Both the position numbers and the translations under genes were made by a program. Positions 28,407 through 36,166 of a DNA stretch of 64,000 nucleotides are shown piece by piece (within the stretch, counting starts at the first letter, position 1; every line of letters begins with the position of its first letter). The notes under the pieces are model-generated. The model worked only from the letters and a program-made list of their open reading frames with translations. It did no database searches and was not told the origin of the DNA. Origin of the DNA: Tepidimicrobium xylanilyticum (GTDB lineage Bacteria > Bacillota > Clostridia > Tissierellales > Tepidimicrobiaceae); assembly GCF_900106765.1 (NCBI RefSeq), contig NZ_FNNG01000008.1:62001-126000 (forward strand), in the 5' to 3' direction.

Positions 28407-29447
28407 ATGAAAAGAGGAATTGCGCTGATTTTGGCTTTAGTTTTTGTCTTTGCAGTACTTTTAACTGGATGTACCAGTGAAGAAACACCAGTTGATGAAG
28501 GGTCAAATCTAAAGGTTGGCTTAGTGTTAGCTGGTGGGCTAGGAGATCGTTCCTTCTATGATTCAGCTTATGAAGGGGTAGAAATGGCTAAAGAAGAGTT
28601 AGGTATAGAGTATAAGGTATATGAATGTAGAAATGACCCATCACTTTATAGCGATCAATTAGTACAAGCATCAGAATATGCGGATATAGTAGCGATAGTA
28701 GGGCATGAATTCTTTGACTTGTCACAAAAAATACCATCTGAGTTTCCAGATGTACATTATATCTATGTAGACAATGCAATTGAAGGAATTGATAATCTAA
28801 TAACTATCAGCTATATGGAAAATGAAGGCTCATTCTTAGCTGGTGCTTTGGCTGCAATGCTAACTACTGAGACATCTATAGAAGGTATTGATGAAGAAAA
28901 AATAATAGGTATGGTTGGCGGGCTCGATATACCAGTTATAAGGAATTTCTATGTTGGATATGAAGCAGGAGCTAAGTATATAGATCCAGAAATAGATGTA
29001 AGGGTAATATATGCAGGAGACTTTGAAGACCCAGCTAAGGGTAAGGAAGCTGCAACAGCTCTTTATGCAGGTGGAGCAGATATAGTATTCCATGCAGCTG
29101 GTAAAACCGGTGAGGGAGTATTTGAAGCTGCTGAAGAATTAGGGAAATATGCTATAGGTGTAGATGCCGATCAACGCTATATAAATCCTGACCACATAGT
29201 TGCAAGCATGATTAAAAAAGTAGGACAATCCATATACGATACTATAATTGCTATCCAAAATGACCAAATAGAAAAAGGTAAAGTCATATTCTATGGACTA
29301 GACAAGGATGGTGTAGGGCTAGGATTTGGCACTGAGGATATGCCTCAATTTGCAACAGAAGAGATGAAGGCAAAAATAGAGGAAATAAAAGCAAAGATTA
29401 TAAAAGGAGAAATAGAAGTACCAACTGCAAAGGAAGAAGAGAAGTAG
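28407..29447 (+). CDS. BMP-family substrate-binding lipoprotein (nucleoside uptake)
   Basis: Extracellular receptor of the basic membrane protein (PnrA/Med-like) family, which in characterised members binds purine or other nucleosides. Signal peptide: MKRG, a hydrophobic core, and lipobox LLTGC with Cys22. The mature chain shows the family pattern VGLVLAGGLGDRSFYDSAY at about 37-55, then GSFLAGALAAML and GADIVFHAAGKTGEGVFEAA. Length of 346 is normal. ATG follows TAAGGGGGAAACAAAT. It is first of the transporter genes, and a hairpin overlaps its stop codon. The ligand class is supported by the uridine-phosphorylase-like gene at the operon end. Confidence 0.9.
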   Translation: MKRGIALILALVFVFAVLLTGCTSEETPVDEGSNLKVGLVLAGGLGDRSFYDSAYEGVEMAKEELGIEYKVYECRNDPSLYSDQLVQASEYADIVAIVGHEFFDLSQKIPSEFPDVHYIYVDNAIEGIDNLITISYMENEGSFLAGALAAMLTTETSIEGIDEEKIIGMVGGLDIPVIRNFYVGYEAGAKYIDPEIDVRVIYAGDFEDPAKGKEAATALYAGGADIVFHAAGKTGEGVFEAAEELGKYAIGVDADQRYINPDHIVASMIKKVGQSIYDTIIAIQNDQIEKGKVIFYGLDKDGVGLGFGTEDMPQFATEEMKAKIEEIKAKIIKGEIEVPTAKEEEK

Positions 29448-29466
29448 ATTTCTACTTCTCTATTTT
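29438..29466 (+). terminator. Hairpin after the BMP lipoprotein gene
   Basis: AGAGAAGTAGA pairs perfectly with TCTACTTCTCT and is followed by ATTTTT. It overlaps the stop codon of the lipoprotein gene and lies 34 bases before the ATPase start, so it should act as a partial terminator or mRNA stabiliser, parallel to the hairpin at 6351-6386. Confidence 0.7.
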
Positions 29467-29499
29467 TCCATAATTTTCGGTTTGAAAGAGGTGATAGAA

Positions 29500-31023
29500 G
29501 TGGCTGAAAAGCTAATAGAGTTGAGAAATATTTCTAAACAGTTTCCAGGAGTACTAGCAAATGACAATGTAAGCCTTGATATAGAAAAGGGCGAGATTCA
29601 TGCAATTGTTGGAGAAAACGGAGCTGGAAAATCAACATTGATGAAGATATTGTATGGACTATATCAGCCAACTTATGGTGAAATATATATTAATGGAGAA
29701 CCTGTAAAAATAAAAACTCCATTGGATGCTATAAATCTAGGTATAGGCATGGTTCATCAGCATTTCATGTTGGTGCCTTCCTTTACGGTGGCAGAAAATA
29801 TAGTATTAGGAGTTGAGCCTAGAAAAAATAAGGTTTTTACAGATTATCATAAAGCAGTTAAAATAGCTGAAAAACTATCAGAGGAATATGGACTCAAAGT
29901 TGATCCCCATGCAAAGGTAGAATCCCTTTCTGTTGGGATTCAACAGCGTATTGAGATTTTAAAGGTATTGAACAAGGGTGCAGATATAATCATATTAGAT
30001 GAGCCAACAGCAGTTTTGACTCCCCAGGAGACAGAGGAGTTGTTTAAAGTTATTAGAAGTTTGGTAGACAAACTAGGTAAAACTGTAATCATAATAACTC
30101 ATAAGCTTCAAGAGGTATTAGATCTCTCTAATAGGGTAAGTGTCATGAGACAAGGAAGGATGGTAGGAACTTTAGAAACCAAAAATGCTAATGAGCAGAT
30201 ATTAGCAGAAATGATGGTAGGTAGGGAAGTTTTGTTTGAAGACCTAATGAGAAAAAACATATCTAAGAAGGAAGTACTAAAGGTTAAAAATATTAAAGCT
30301 AGGGACAACAGAGGACTTATAGCCTTAAAAGGTGTAAGCTTTAATCTTCATTCTGGAGAGATTTTAGGTATAGCTGGAGTAGAGGGCAATGGCCAATCAG
30401 AGTTATTAGAAGTATTGACGGGTTTAAGGTTGGCTGAAGAAGGTTCAATTTTGGTAAACGGAGTTGAAGCTATAAATAAGCAGCCGCTGGAAATAAGAGA
30501 ACTTGGTATATCCCATATACCTGAAGATAGATTATCAACAGGTCTTTCAAGGGAAGCTACTCTAACTGAAAATATGATTTTAGGTTTTCACAGGAAGGAA
30601 CCCTATGCTATAAAGGGAATCCACTTAAATAGGAAAAAAATCAGGGAGAGGGCAGATAGGTTAATCAAAGAATACGACATAAGGACTCCATCCCAAGATG
30701 TGATAGCAGATAATCTTTCTGGTGGGAATATGCAAAAGATGGTTATTGCAAGGGAATTCTCTTTTGATTCTGAAATACTTATAATAGCTCAACCTACCAG
30801 AGGAGTGGATATAGGTGCTATCGAGTTCATTCATAAGGAAATTATTAATAAGAGAAATGAAGGTGCTGCAATACTGTTAGTTTCTGCAGATTTAGATGAG
30901 ATTTTCAGATTATCTGACAGGATAATTACCCTTTATGAGGGTGAGATTACAGGGGAATTTTTAAGGGATGAAATAACGAAGAATGAAATAGGCTTATATA
31001 TGACTGGGAAAAGAAGGCTCTAG
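29500..31023 (+). CDS. Nucleoside ABC transporter ATPase (double-domain, YufO/NupO-like)
   Basis: Cytoplasmic ATPase with two tandem ABC domains, as in ribose/nucleoside-type importers. Domain 1: Walker A VGENGAGKSTLMK, signature LSVGIQQRIEILK, Walker B IIILDEPTAVLTPQE. Domain 2: degenerate Walker A AGVEGNGQSELLE, signature LSGGNMQKMVIARE, and Walker B LIIAQPTRGVDIGA, with Gln in place of the catalytic Glu; such asymmetry is normal in this family. I place the start at GTG 29500 (MAEKLIELRN), five bases after AGAGGTGA; the in-frame TTG at 29482 lies before that site. Length is 507 residues. Two permease genes follow. Confidence 0.91.
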   Translation: MAEKLIELRNISKQFPGVLANDNVSLDIEKGEIHAIVGENGAGKSTLMKILYGLYQPTYGEIYINGEPVKIKTPLDAINLGIGMVHQHFMLVPSFTVAENIVLGVEPRKNKVFTDYHKAVKIAEKLSEEYGLKVDPHAKVESLSVGIQQRIEILKVLNKGADIIILDEPTAVLTPQETEELFKVIRSLVDKLGKTVIIITHKLQEVLDLSNRVSVMRQGRMVGTLETKNANEQILAEMMVGREVLFEDLMRKNISKKEVLKVKNIKARDNRGLIALKGVSFNLHSGEILGIAGVEGNGQSELLEVLTGLRLAEEGSILVNGVEAINKQPLEIRELGISHIPEDRLSTGLSREATLTENMILGFHRKEPYAIKGIHLNRKKIRERADRLIKEYDIRTPSQDVIADNLSGGNMQKMVIAREFSFDSEILIIAQPTRGVDIGAIEFIHKEIINKRNEGAAILLVSADLDEIFRLSDRIITLYEGEITGEFLRDEITKNEIGLYMTGKRRL

Positions 31024-31041
31024 GGTAAGGAGGTATATGAT

Positions 31042-32115
31042 ATGAAGAATAAGAAAAATACAGAGTATCTAATTTCATTATTTCTATCAATATTAGCTTC
31101 TCTCGTAATTGGAGCATTTATAATGATGGCTAATGGCAGACATCCTATAGTAGGCTATATATCACTGATCAATGGTGCTTTTGGTTCAAAGTATAATATA
31201 GCAACGACTTTAGCTAAAACGGTGCCTTTAATTCTGACAGGTTTTGCTACAAGTATATCTTTTAGAAGTGGTATTTTTAACATTGGAGGAGAAGGACAGC
31301 TATATTTGGGAGCTTTTGGTGCAGCCCTTGTAGGTATTACCTTTGTGAATTTACCAAGTATAATAGGCATACCTTTTGCTATTTTAATTAGTGCTATAAC
31401 TGGAGGAATTTATGCGTTACTTCCTGCCATATTGAAGGTTAAATATAATATAGATGAAGTGATTGTAACCATAATGCTAAATACGGTTGCGGTTCTATTA
31501 ACTGGGTATTTAGTAAACTATCCCTTTGCTTCAGAAGTAGGTAAGCTAGGTGCTACTGAGGTTATAGCAGACACTTATCAATTATCTCGATTAGTTAGAC
31601 TATCAACATTGAATACTAGTATCTTTCATGTTATTGTAATTGGAATCATAATGTACTATCTTTTAGAGAGAACATCCATAGGATATGAAATTAAAATGGT
31701 AGGGCAGAATGTGAATTTTTCCAAATATGGTGGAATCAATGTAAAGAAAAGAATGATATTTGCCATGGTAGTATCTGGCGCCCTATGTGGAATAGCAGGA
31801 GCCTTTGAAGTATTAGGTGTTCACTATAGATTCTTACAGCATATATCACCAGGGTATGCTTGGGATGGTATGTTAATTGCTCTGATAATTAAGAACAATC
31901 CTATTGGAGTAGTTTTGATGTCCATATTCTTTGGAGCTTTGAAAACTGGTTCTATTTCTATGGAAAATGCAACGGGAATTCCATCAGAACTAATTTCTGT
32001 TATACAATCTATAATCATACTATTTATAGCAGGAGAAGCTGGATTTAAAGCTAAGATTCAAAGTTATTTTGCAAATAGAGGAAAAAGAAAAAAGGCAGGT
32101 GAGGAGAATGTTTAA
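31042..32115 (+). CDS. Nucleoside ABC transporter permease (YufP/NupP-like)
   Basis: BPD_transp_2-type membrane subunit with about ten hydrophobic segments. Helix 1 is LISLFLSILASLVIGAFIM. SISFRSGIFNIGGEGQLYLG (about 75-94) is the conserved family motif, and the central loop SIGYEIKMVGQN contacts the ATPase. Length of 357 is typical of the first permease of this pair. ATG follows AAGGAGGTATATGAT. Its last codons overlap the next permease by eight bases, indicating coupled translation. Confidence 0.92.
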   Translation: MKNKKNTEYLISLFLSILASLVIGAFIMMANGRHPIVGYISLINGAFGSKYNIATTLAKTVPLILTGFATSISFRSGIFNIGGEGQLYLGAFGAALVGITFVNLPSIIGIPFAILISAITGGIYALLPAILKVKYNIDEVIVTIMLNTVAVLLTGYLVNYPFASEVGKLGATEVIADTYQLSRLVRLSTLNTSIFHVIVIGIIMYYLLERTSIGYEIKMVGQNVNFSKYGGINVKKRMIFAMVVSGALCGIAGAFEVLGVHYRFLQHISPGYAWDGMLIALIIKNNPIGVVLMSIFFGALKTGSISMENATGIPSELISVIQSIIILFIAGEAGFKAKIQSYFANRGKRKKAGEENV

Positions 32116-33040
32116 GGAAATAATAAATCTTACATTGCTCCAACATACGATAAGGACAGCTACTCCCTTAATATTGGCGTCATTAGGAGGTTTGTTGACC
32201 CAACATGCGGGGATATTGAATATTGGTATGGAGGGTATGATTTTACTTGGAGCCTTTTTTGGAGTTGTCGGTAGCTACTTTTTTGGCTCATCTTTAGCTG
32301 GAGTTCTTTTAGCAGTAGGTGTTGGAGTGCTTATAGGCCTTTTATTTGCCTATTTTGTAATAGATTTGAAATCTGATGAATTCATAATAGGCATTGCTAT
32401 AAATATGCTTGCAGGAGGTTTAACAGTATTTTTACTTAGAAGTATATTTGGAGTTAAAGGAGCATTTTCTTCACCAGATATAGTACCACTTCCTAGATCC
32501 AATTTAAGTTTTCTAGGAGGTATTCCAATTTTAGATACCATATTTAACAACCATACTGTCTTTGTGTACGTAAGTTGGATACTAGTTGTATTGGTATATA
32601 TGTATTTATATAAAACGCCTCACGGAATATGGTTAAGGGCATCAGGAGAATTTCCTGAAGCTTTAGAAACTGCGGGGATTAATCCAAGAAAGATGAAGTA
32701 CTTAAGTTCTATACTTTGTGGAATTTTCTGTGGATTTGCAGGAGTTCACTTATCCCTAGGATATTTGACTTTATTTACAGAGAATATGAGTGCCAATAGA
32801 GGGTTTATAGCTATGGCAGCTATTATATTTGGAAGAGCACATCCTGTAAAAACTTTAATTGCAGCGTTTATGTTTGGATTCTTTGATGCTTTAGGTATAA
32901 GACTACAGGTAGTAGGTATACCATCTCAGTTTACACAGATGATACCTTATTTAGGAACCATAATAGTACTATTTATAGTAGCTAAAAACCATCTTAGGAA
33001 AAAGAAAAAGGTTTTAGAAGGAGAGTCATACAATGAATAG
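32108..33040 (+). CDS. Nucleoside ABC transporter permease (YufQ/NupQ-like)
   Basis: Second membrane subunit, shorter as usual (310 residues). Family motif LTQHAGILNIGMEGMILLGA (about 30-49) parallels that of its partner, and GIWLRASGEFPEALETAGIN forms the ATPase-contact loop. The start ATG 32108 (MFKEIINLT) overlaps the preceding stop by eight bases and follows AGGTGAGGAGA; an in-frame ATG at 32069 would extend into the partner gene. It in turn overlaps the flavoprotein gene by eight bases. Confidence 0.92.
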   Translation: MFKEIINLTLLQHTIRTATPLILASLGGLLTQHAGILNIGMEGMILLGAFFGVVGSYFFGSSLAGVLLAVGVGVLIGLLFAYFVIDLKSDEFIIGIAINMLAGGLTVFLLRSIFGVKGAFSSPDIVPLPRSNLSFLGGIPILDTIFNNHTVFVYVSWILVVLVYMYLYKTPHGIWLRASGEFPEALETAGINPRKMKYLSSILCGIFCGFAGVHLSLGYLTLFTENMSANRGFIAMAAIIFGRAHPVKTLIAAFMFGFFDALGIRLQVVGIPSQFTQMIPYLGTIIVLFIVAKNHLRKKKKVLEGESYNE

Positions 33041-34325
33041 GGAATATGATGTAATTATACTAGGTGGAGGAGTAGCAGGTATTTATGCTGCTAAGGCTCT
33101 AATTAAAGGTGGTAAGACTATAGCACTAATAGAAAGGGATTGTTTAGGTGGTGTGGCACTTAGATGGGGAGCTTTGCCTGTTAAAAGAGTACTTGATTAT
33201 TTTAAAGAGAATTCAGGAGATGTTGATAAACTACTTGATGGTTGGGAAGATGATTTGGTTGAACTGAGTAGAATGATTGAAAAGAATATTTCATTTTTAG
33301 GTGCGGATGTCTATTATGGTGAAGGTGAATTTATAGATTCTCATAATGTAATAGTAGGGGAAAAGGTCTTGAAAGGCGAATATATAATAATTGCTACGGG
33401 AACGGAACCAGCTAGTATTGACGGTATAACCATTGATGGAGAGATGATAATTACTCATAAGGAAGCCATAACTTTAAAGAACATTCCTAAGAGTATAATT
33501 ATACTTGGTGGAAATGTGGAAGGAATAGAATTTGCATTTCTTTATAGAGAACTAGGGATAGAGGTAGTACTTGTTGAAAAAGAAGATAAACTTTTGTTGG
33601 GTTATGATGATGATTTAGTAGAACCTATAGAAAAAAAACTATTAGAAAAAGGAGTTAAGATAATAAAGGGAAGAGCAGCAAATAAGGCCTATATTGAAGA
33701 GGGGAAAGTGAAAGTGGTTTTGGAAGATGGTTCTGTAATAAATGGTGAGAAGACATTGGTTACCTTTTTTAGGAAACCTAATTTTCCAAAAGGTATTGAA
33801 AAGCTAAATATAGGTTTAGATAAAGACAAGGTTCTTGTAGATAAGAATTTTAATACTAAAGAAGATAATATTTTTGCAATTGGAGACATAAATGGAATTA
33901 TAGGATTAGGAAATGTAGCCATAAATCAAGGGCTACAGGTAGCAGAATATATACTGAGTAAAAGAGATATAAGTATAAAGTACGAATACCTTCCTAGAGC
34001 GGTATTTACCTTGCCTGAAATAGCAGGTATAGGCAAACAAGAAGAGGAATTAAAGGGAGTTAAGTATAAAGTTGGATACTGTAATTTAAAGGAAACCTGG
34101 AGAGGCTGGGCAAGGGGTATAGAAGAAGGTTTTATCAAGGTAATCGTAGACGAAAGGAAGAATATATTGGGAATATGGATGGTAGGGAACTTGGTGTCAG
34201 AATACATAGGTCTGCTCAGCCCTTTATTTAATAGAAACCTTACAATAGATGATATAAAAAGGAATTTAATTATCCATCCTACCTTGATGGAAGGAATTCT
34301 GGAAGCAGTACTGAATATTCAATGA
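33033..34325 (+). CDS. Lipoamide-dehydrogenase-like FAD/NAD(P) protein lacking both redox cysteines
   Basis: Shaped like class I pyridine nucleotide-disulfide oxidoreductases: FAD site VIILGGGVAGIYAAK at the N-terminus, NAD(P) site IIILGGNVEGIEFAFLYREL (about 152-171), second FAD motif NIFAIGDING, and a C-terminal dimerisation domain ending with IHPTLMEGI, which keeps the His of the HxxxxE dyad. The redox CxxxxC (GGTCLNxGCIPxK in relatives) is here GGVALRWGALPVK, with Ala42 and Ala47, so normal dithiol chemistry is impossible. It may be a flavin reductase/oxidase or a binding protein. Overlaps on both sides place it firmly in the nucleoside operon, but its role there is unknown. ATG follows GAAGGAGAG. 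Confidence 0.85.
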   Translation: MNREYDVIILGGGVAGIYAAKALIKGGKTIALIERDCLGGVALRWGALPVKRVLDYFKENSGDVDKLLDGWEDDLVELSRMIEKNISFLGADVYYGEGEFIDSHNVIVGEKVLKGEYIIIATGTEPASIDGITIDGEMIITHKEAITLKNIPKSIIILGGNVEGIEFAFLYRELGIEVVLVEKEDKLLLGYDDDLVEPIEKKLLEKGVKIIKGRAANKAYIEEGKVKVVLEDGSVINGEKTLVTFFRKPNFPKGIEKLNIGLDKDKVLVDKNFNTKEDNIFAIGDINGIIGLGNVAINQGLQVAEYILSKRDISIKYEYLPRAVFTLPEIAGIGKQEEELKGVKYKVGYCNLKETWRGWARGIEEGFIKVIVDERKNILGIWMVGNLVSEYIGLLSPLFNRNLTIDDIKRNLIIHPTLMEGILEAVLNIQ

Positions 34326-34339
34326 TGGAAGGTGATAGC

Positions 34340-35086
34340 ATGCAACAACCACATATATTATTAAGACCAGGAGATGTATCTAAATATATTATACTTGCAG
34401 GAGATCCTGGTAGGATTTTGAGACTTGCTAATTTTTTAGATTCTTATGAGGAGTTAGCTTATAATAGAGAGTTTAGAACTATTAGAGGAAGCTATAAGGG
34501 AGTAGATATAACTGCTACATCAACGGGTATAGGAGCTCCTTCTGCTGCTATATGTATGGAGGAGCTAATAGCTTGCGGTGGAAAATACTTCATTAGAATA
34601 GGCAGTGGAGGTGCTGTACAGCCTTATATTAAACTTGGGGATTTAGTCATATCGACTGCAGCTGTTAGAGAAGATGGAACTTCAAGAATGTATGTTGAGG
34701 CAAGCTATCCTGCTGTTGCAGATTTAGAGTTGACAAAAGTGATTATAGATACTTGTAAGGAGTTAAGTTTTCCATATCATAGTGGACTTACAAGAAGCCA
34801 TGATTCTTTTTATATTGACAATGAAAAGGAGATAGTGGATTATTGGAATAAGAAAAATATACTATCTTCAGATATGGAAACAGCTATAGTTTTTACCTTA
34901 GCTCAGTTAAGGGCAGTTAAGGCAGCAAGCATATTGAATACTGTAGTAGAGTTTGATGATGATGTAAAAAGTGGAATTGAAGGTTATGTAAATAAAGAAG
35001 CTAGCACTATAGAAGGAGAGAAACGTGAAATAATGCTAGCATTAGAGTCAATATTTAGATTAGAAAAAATTAGCCTTAAAGGCTAA
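34340..35086 (+). CDS. Uridine phosphorylase-family nucleoside phosphorylase
   Basis: Cytoplasmic PNP/UDP-family enzyme splitting nucleosides with phosphate to free base and ribose 1-phosphate, acting on what the transporter imports. Family motifs: ILAGDPGRILRLA (phosphate and substrate loop), STGIGAPSAAICMEEL, IRIGSGGAVQPYIKLGDLVI, and SSDMETAIVF with the ribose-binding Met-Glu. The RTGTxGG-type uridine loop reads RIGSGGA, fitting the uridine phosphorylase branch, but purine activity cannot be excluded. The start is ATG 34340 after GGAAGGTGAT (248 residues); an ATG at 34322 overlaps the previous stop. The terminator begins inside the last codons. Confidence 0.88.
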   Translation: MQQPHILLRPGDVSKYIILAGDPGRILRLANFLDSYEELAYNREFRTIRGSYKGVDITATSTGIGAPSAAICMEELIACGGKYFIRIGSGGAVQPYIKLGDLVISTAAVREDGTSRMYVEASYPAVADLELTKVIIDTCKELSFPYHSGLTRSHDSFYIDNEKEIVDYWNKKNILSSDMETAIVFTLAQLRAVKAASILNTVVEFDDDVKSGIEGYVNKEASTIEGEKREIMLALESIFRLEKISLKG

Positions 35087-35095
35087 TTTTTTCTA
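35061..35095 (+). terminator. Intrinsic terminator overlapping the phosphorylase stop codon
   Basis: TAGAAAAAATTAGCCTT and AAGGCTAATTTTTTCTA form a near-continuous inverted repeat. The last codons (Ser-Leu-Lys-Gly-stop) encode the stem, so coding and termination signals overlap. It ends the nucleoside operon. Confidence 0.85.
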
Positions 35096-35116
35096 AGTTG
35101 AGTCTTCAAGGAATTT

Positions 35117-36166
35117 TTATCTTTTTATTTCATGTTTAATATTGAGTGCGAATTTTTTCGCTATTTCCTCTATATTTGGGACTTTATTAATTGCTCCTTT
35201 GTCATTAGCCACTGCCATTAAGGCAAAATAGGGTGGTAATCTAAAGGTTTTATTTATATTTAAACTGCTTATCAATTGTTTAGCTAGAGCATCTCCGCCA
35301 GAATGACCAGAAACGATTATAGAAAAAAGGGTTTTATCATAAAATTTAACCTTTCTAAATAGTGCTGTTAATCGGTTTATCACTGCCACAAGATTGGCAG
35401 TAATCATATCATTATAATTAGGACAAATGAATACGAGGCAATCGGTTTCCAATATGGCAGGGTAAACTTCTGTTACCACAACTCCTCCATAGAAACACTT
35501 AGCCTGTTCTCCATAGTGCTTACAGGTTTTATAAGGACAACCTATGCAGTCTACAATTGTACCATTTTGAATGTTGACTTCTGTTATGTCCATTCCATTT
35601 AAATTTTCTTTCACTATATCCCATAGGGTTAATGTGTTAGAATATTTTCTATTACTAGAATGGAGTACAAGAATTTTAGGATTTTCTATTCTCTTTATTT
35701 CATCTTGAATAAACCTTTTCCCCAATTCTTCACATAAGAATAAACAGACTTCTTCTAAAGATAGATTATACACTTTTATTAATGGGATGAAATTGTCCAA
35801 ATTTCCTGTAGCTTCTACCATAGGTCTACCGGGGAATCTGCAACCTAATAAATTGGATTTAAATATTATGGATTGGGCTTCAGTCTTTGTAAAGTGCTGG
35901 TATCTGCTGTGTATTAATACAATTCCTTCGGAACCAAGCAAAGAATCGTATCCCCTTTGGAACAATTTTTGGAAAAAAATATTTAGGTTATTACTGACTC
36001 CGGTTATAGGTAATTCTATAGCAAATATAAGCCTTGCATTTTTTAAGTCTGGTAAGGTCTCATAATCTGTCAAAATACTATAATCGATATCTTTGGTAGT
36101 TTTTTCAATCATCTTTTCTAAAAGGGAAGAAGGCTTTTCAGGTAATATCAAATAATATTTCTTCAT
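35117..36166 (-). CDS. Tandem flavodoxin-fold protein with four-cysteine motif
   Basis: The C-terminal half (about 170-349) is an NADPH-dependent FMN reductase/iron-sulfur-flavoprotein-like flavodoxin fold. It has ILVLHSSNRKYSNTLTLWDI, the cysteine cluster CIGCPYKTC plus a further Cys (CX2CX4CX8C), TDCLVFICPNYNDMITANL and SGHSGGD. The N-terminal half repeats the pattern in worn form: ARLIFAIELPITGVSNNLNI, then IHSRYQHFTK, without cysteines, suggesting internal duplication. FMN and possibly an Fe-S cluster are expected in the second half only. It is the last of five minus-strand genes and starts within the previous stop (ATGA overlap). The electron partner is unknown. Confidence is in the fold, not the reaction. 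Confidence 0.68.
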   Translation of the reverse strand: MKKYYLILPEKPSSLLEKMIEKTTKDIDYSILTDYETLPDLKNARLIFAIELPITGVSNNLNIFFQKLFQRGYDSLLGSEGIVLIHSRYQHFTKTEAQSIIFKSNLLGCRFPGRPMVEATGNLDNFIPLIKVYNLSLEEVCLFLCEELGKRFIQDEIKRIENPKILVLHSSNRKYSNTLTLWDIVKENLNGMDITEVNIQNGTIVDCIGCPYKTCKHYGEQAKCFYGGVVVTEVYPAILETDCLVFICPNYNDMITANLVAVINRLTALFRKVKFYDKTLFSIIVSGHSGGDALAKQLISSLNINKTFRLPPYFALMAVANDKGAINKVPNIEEIAKKFALNIKHEIKR

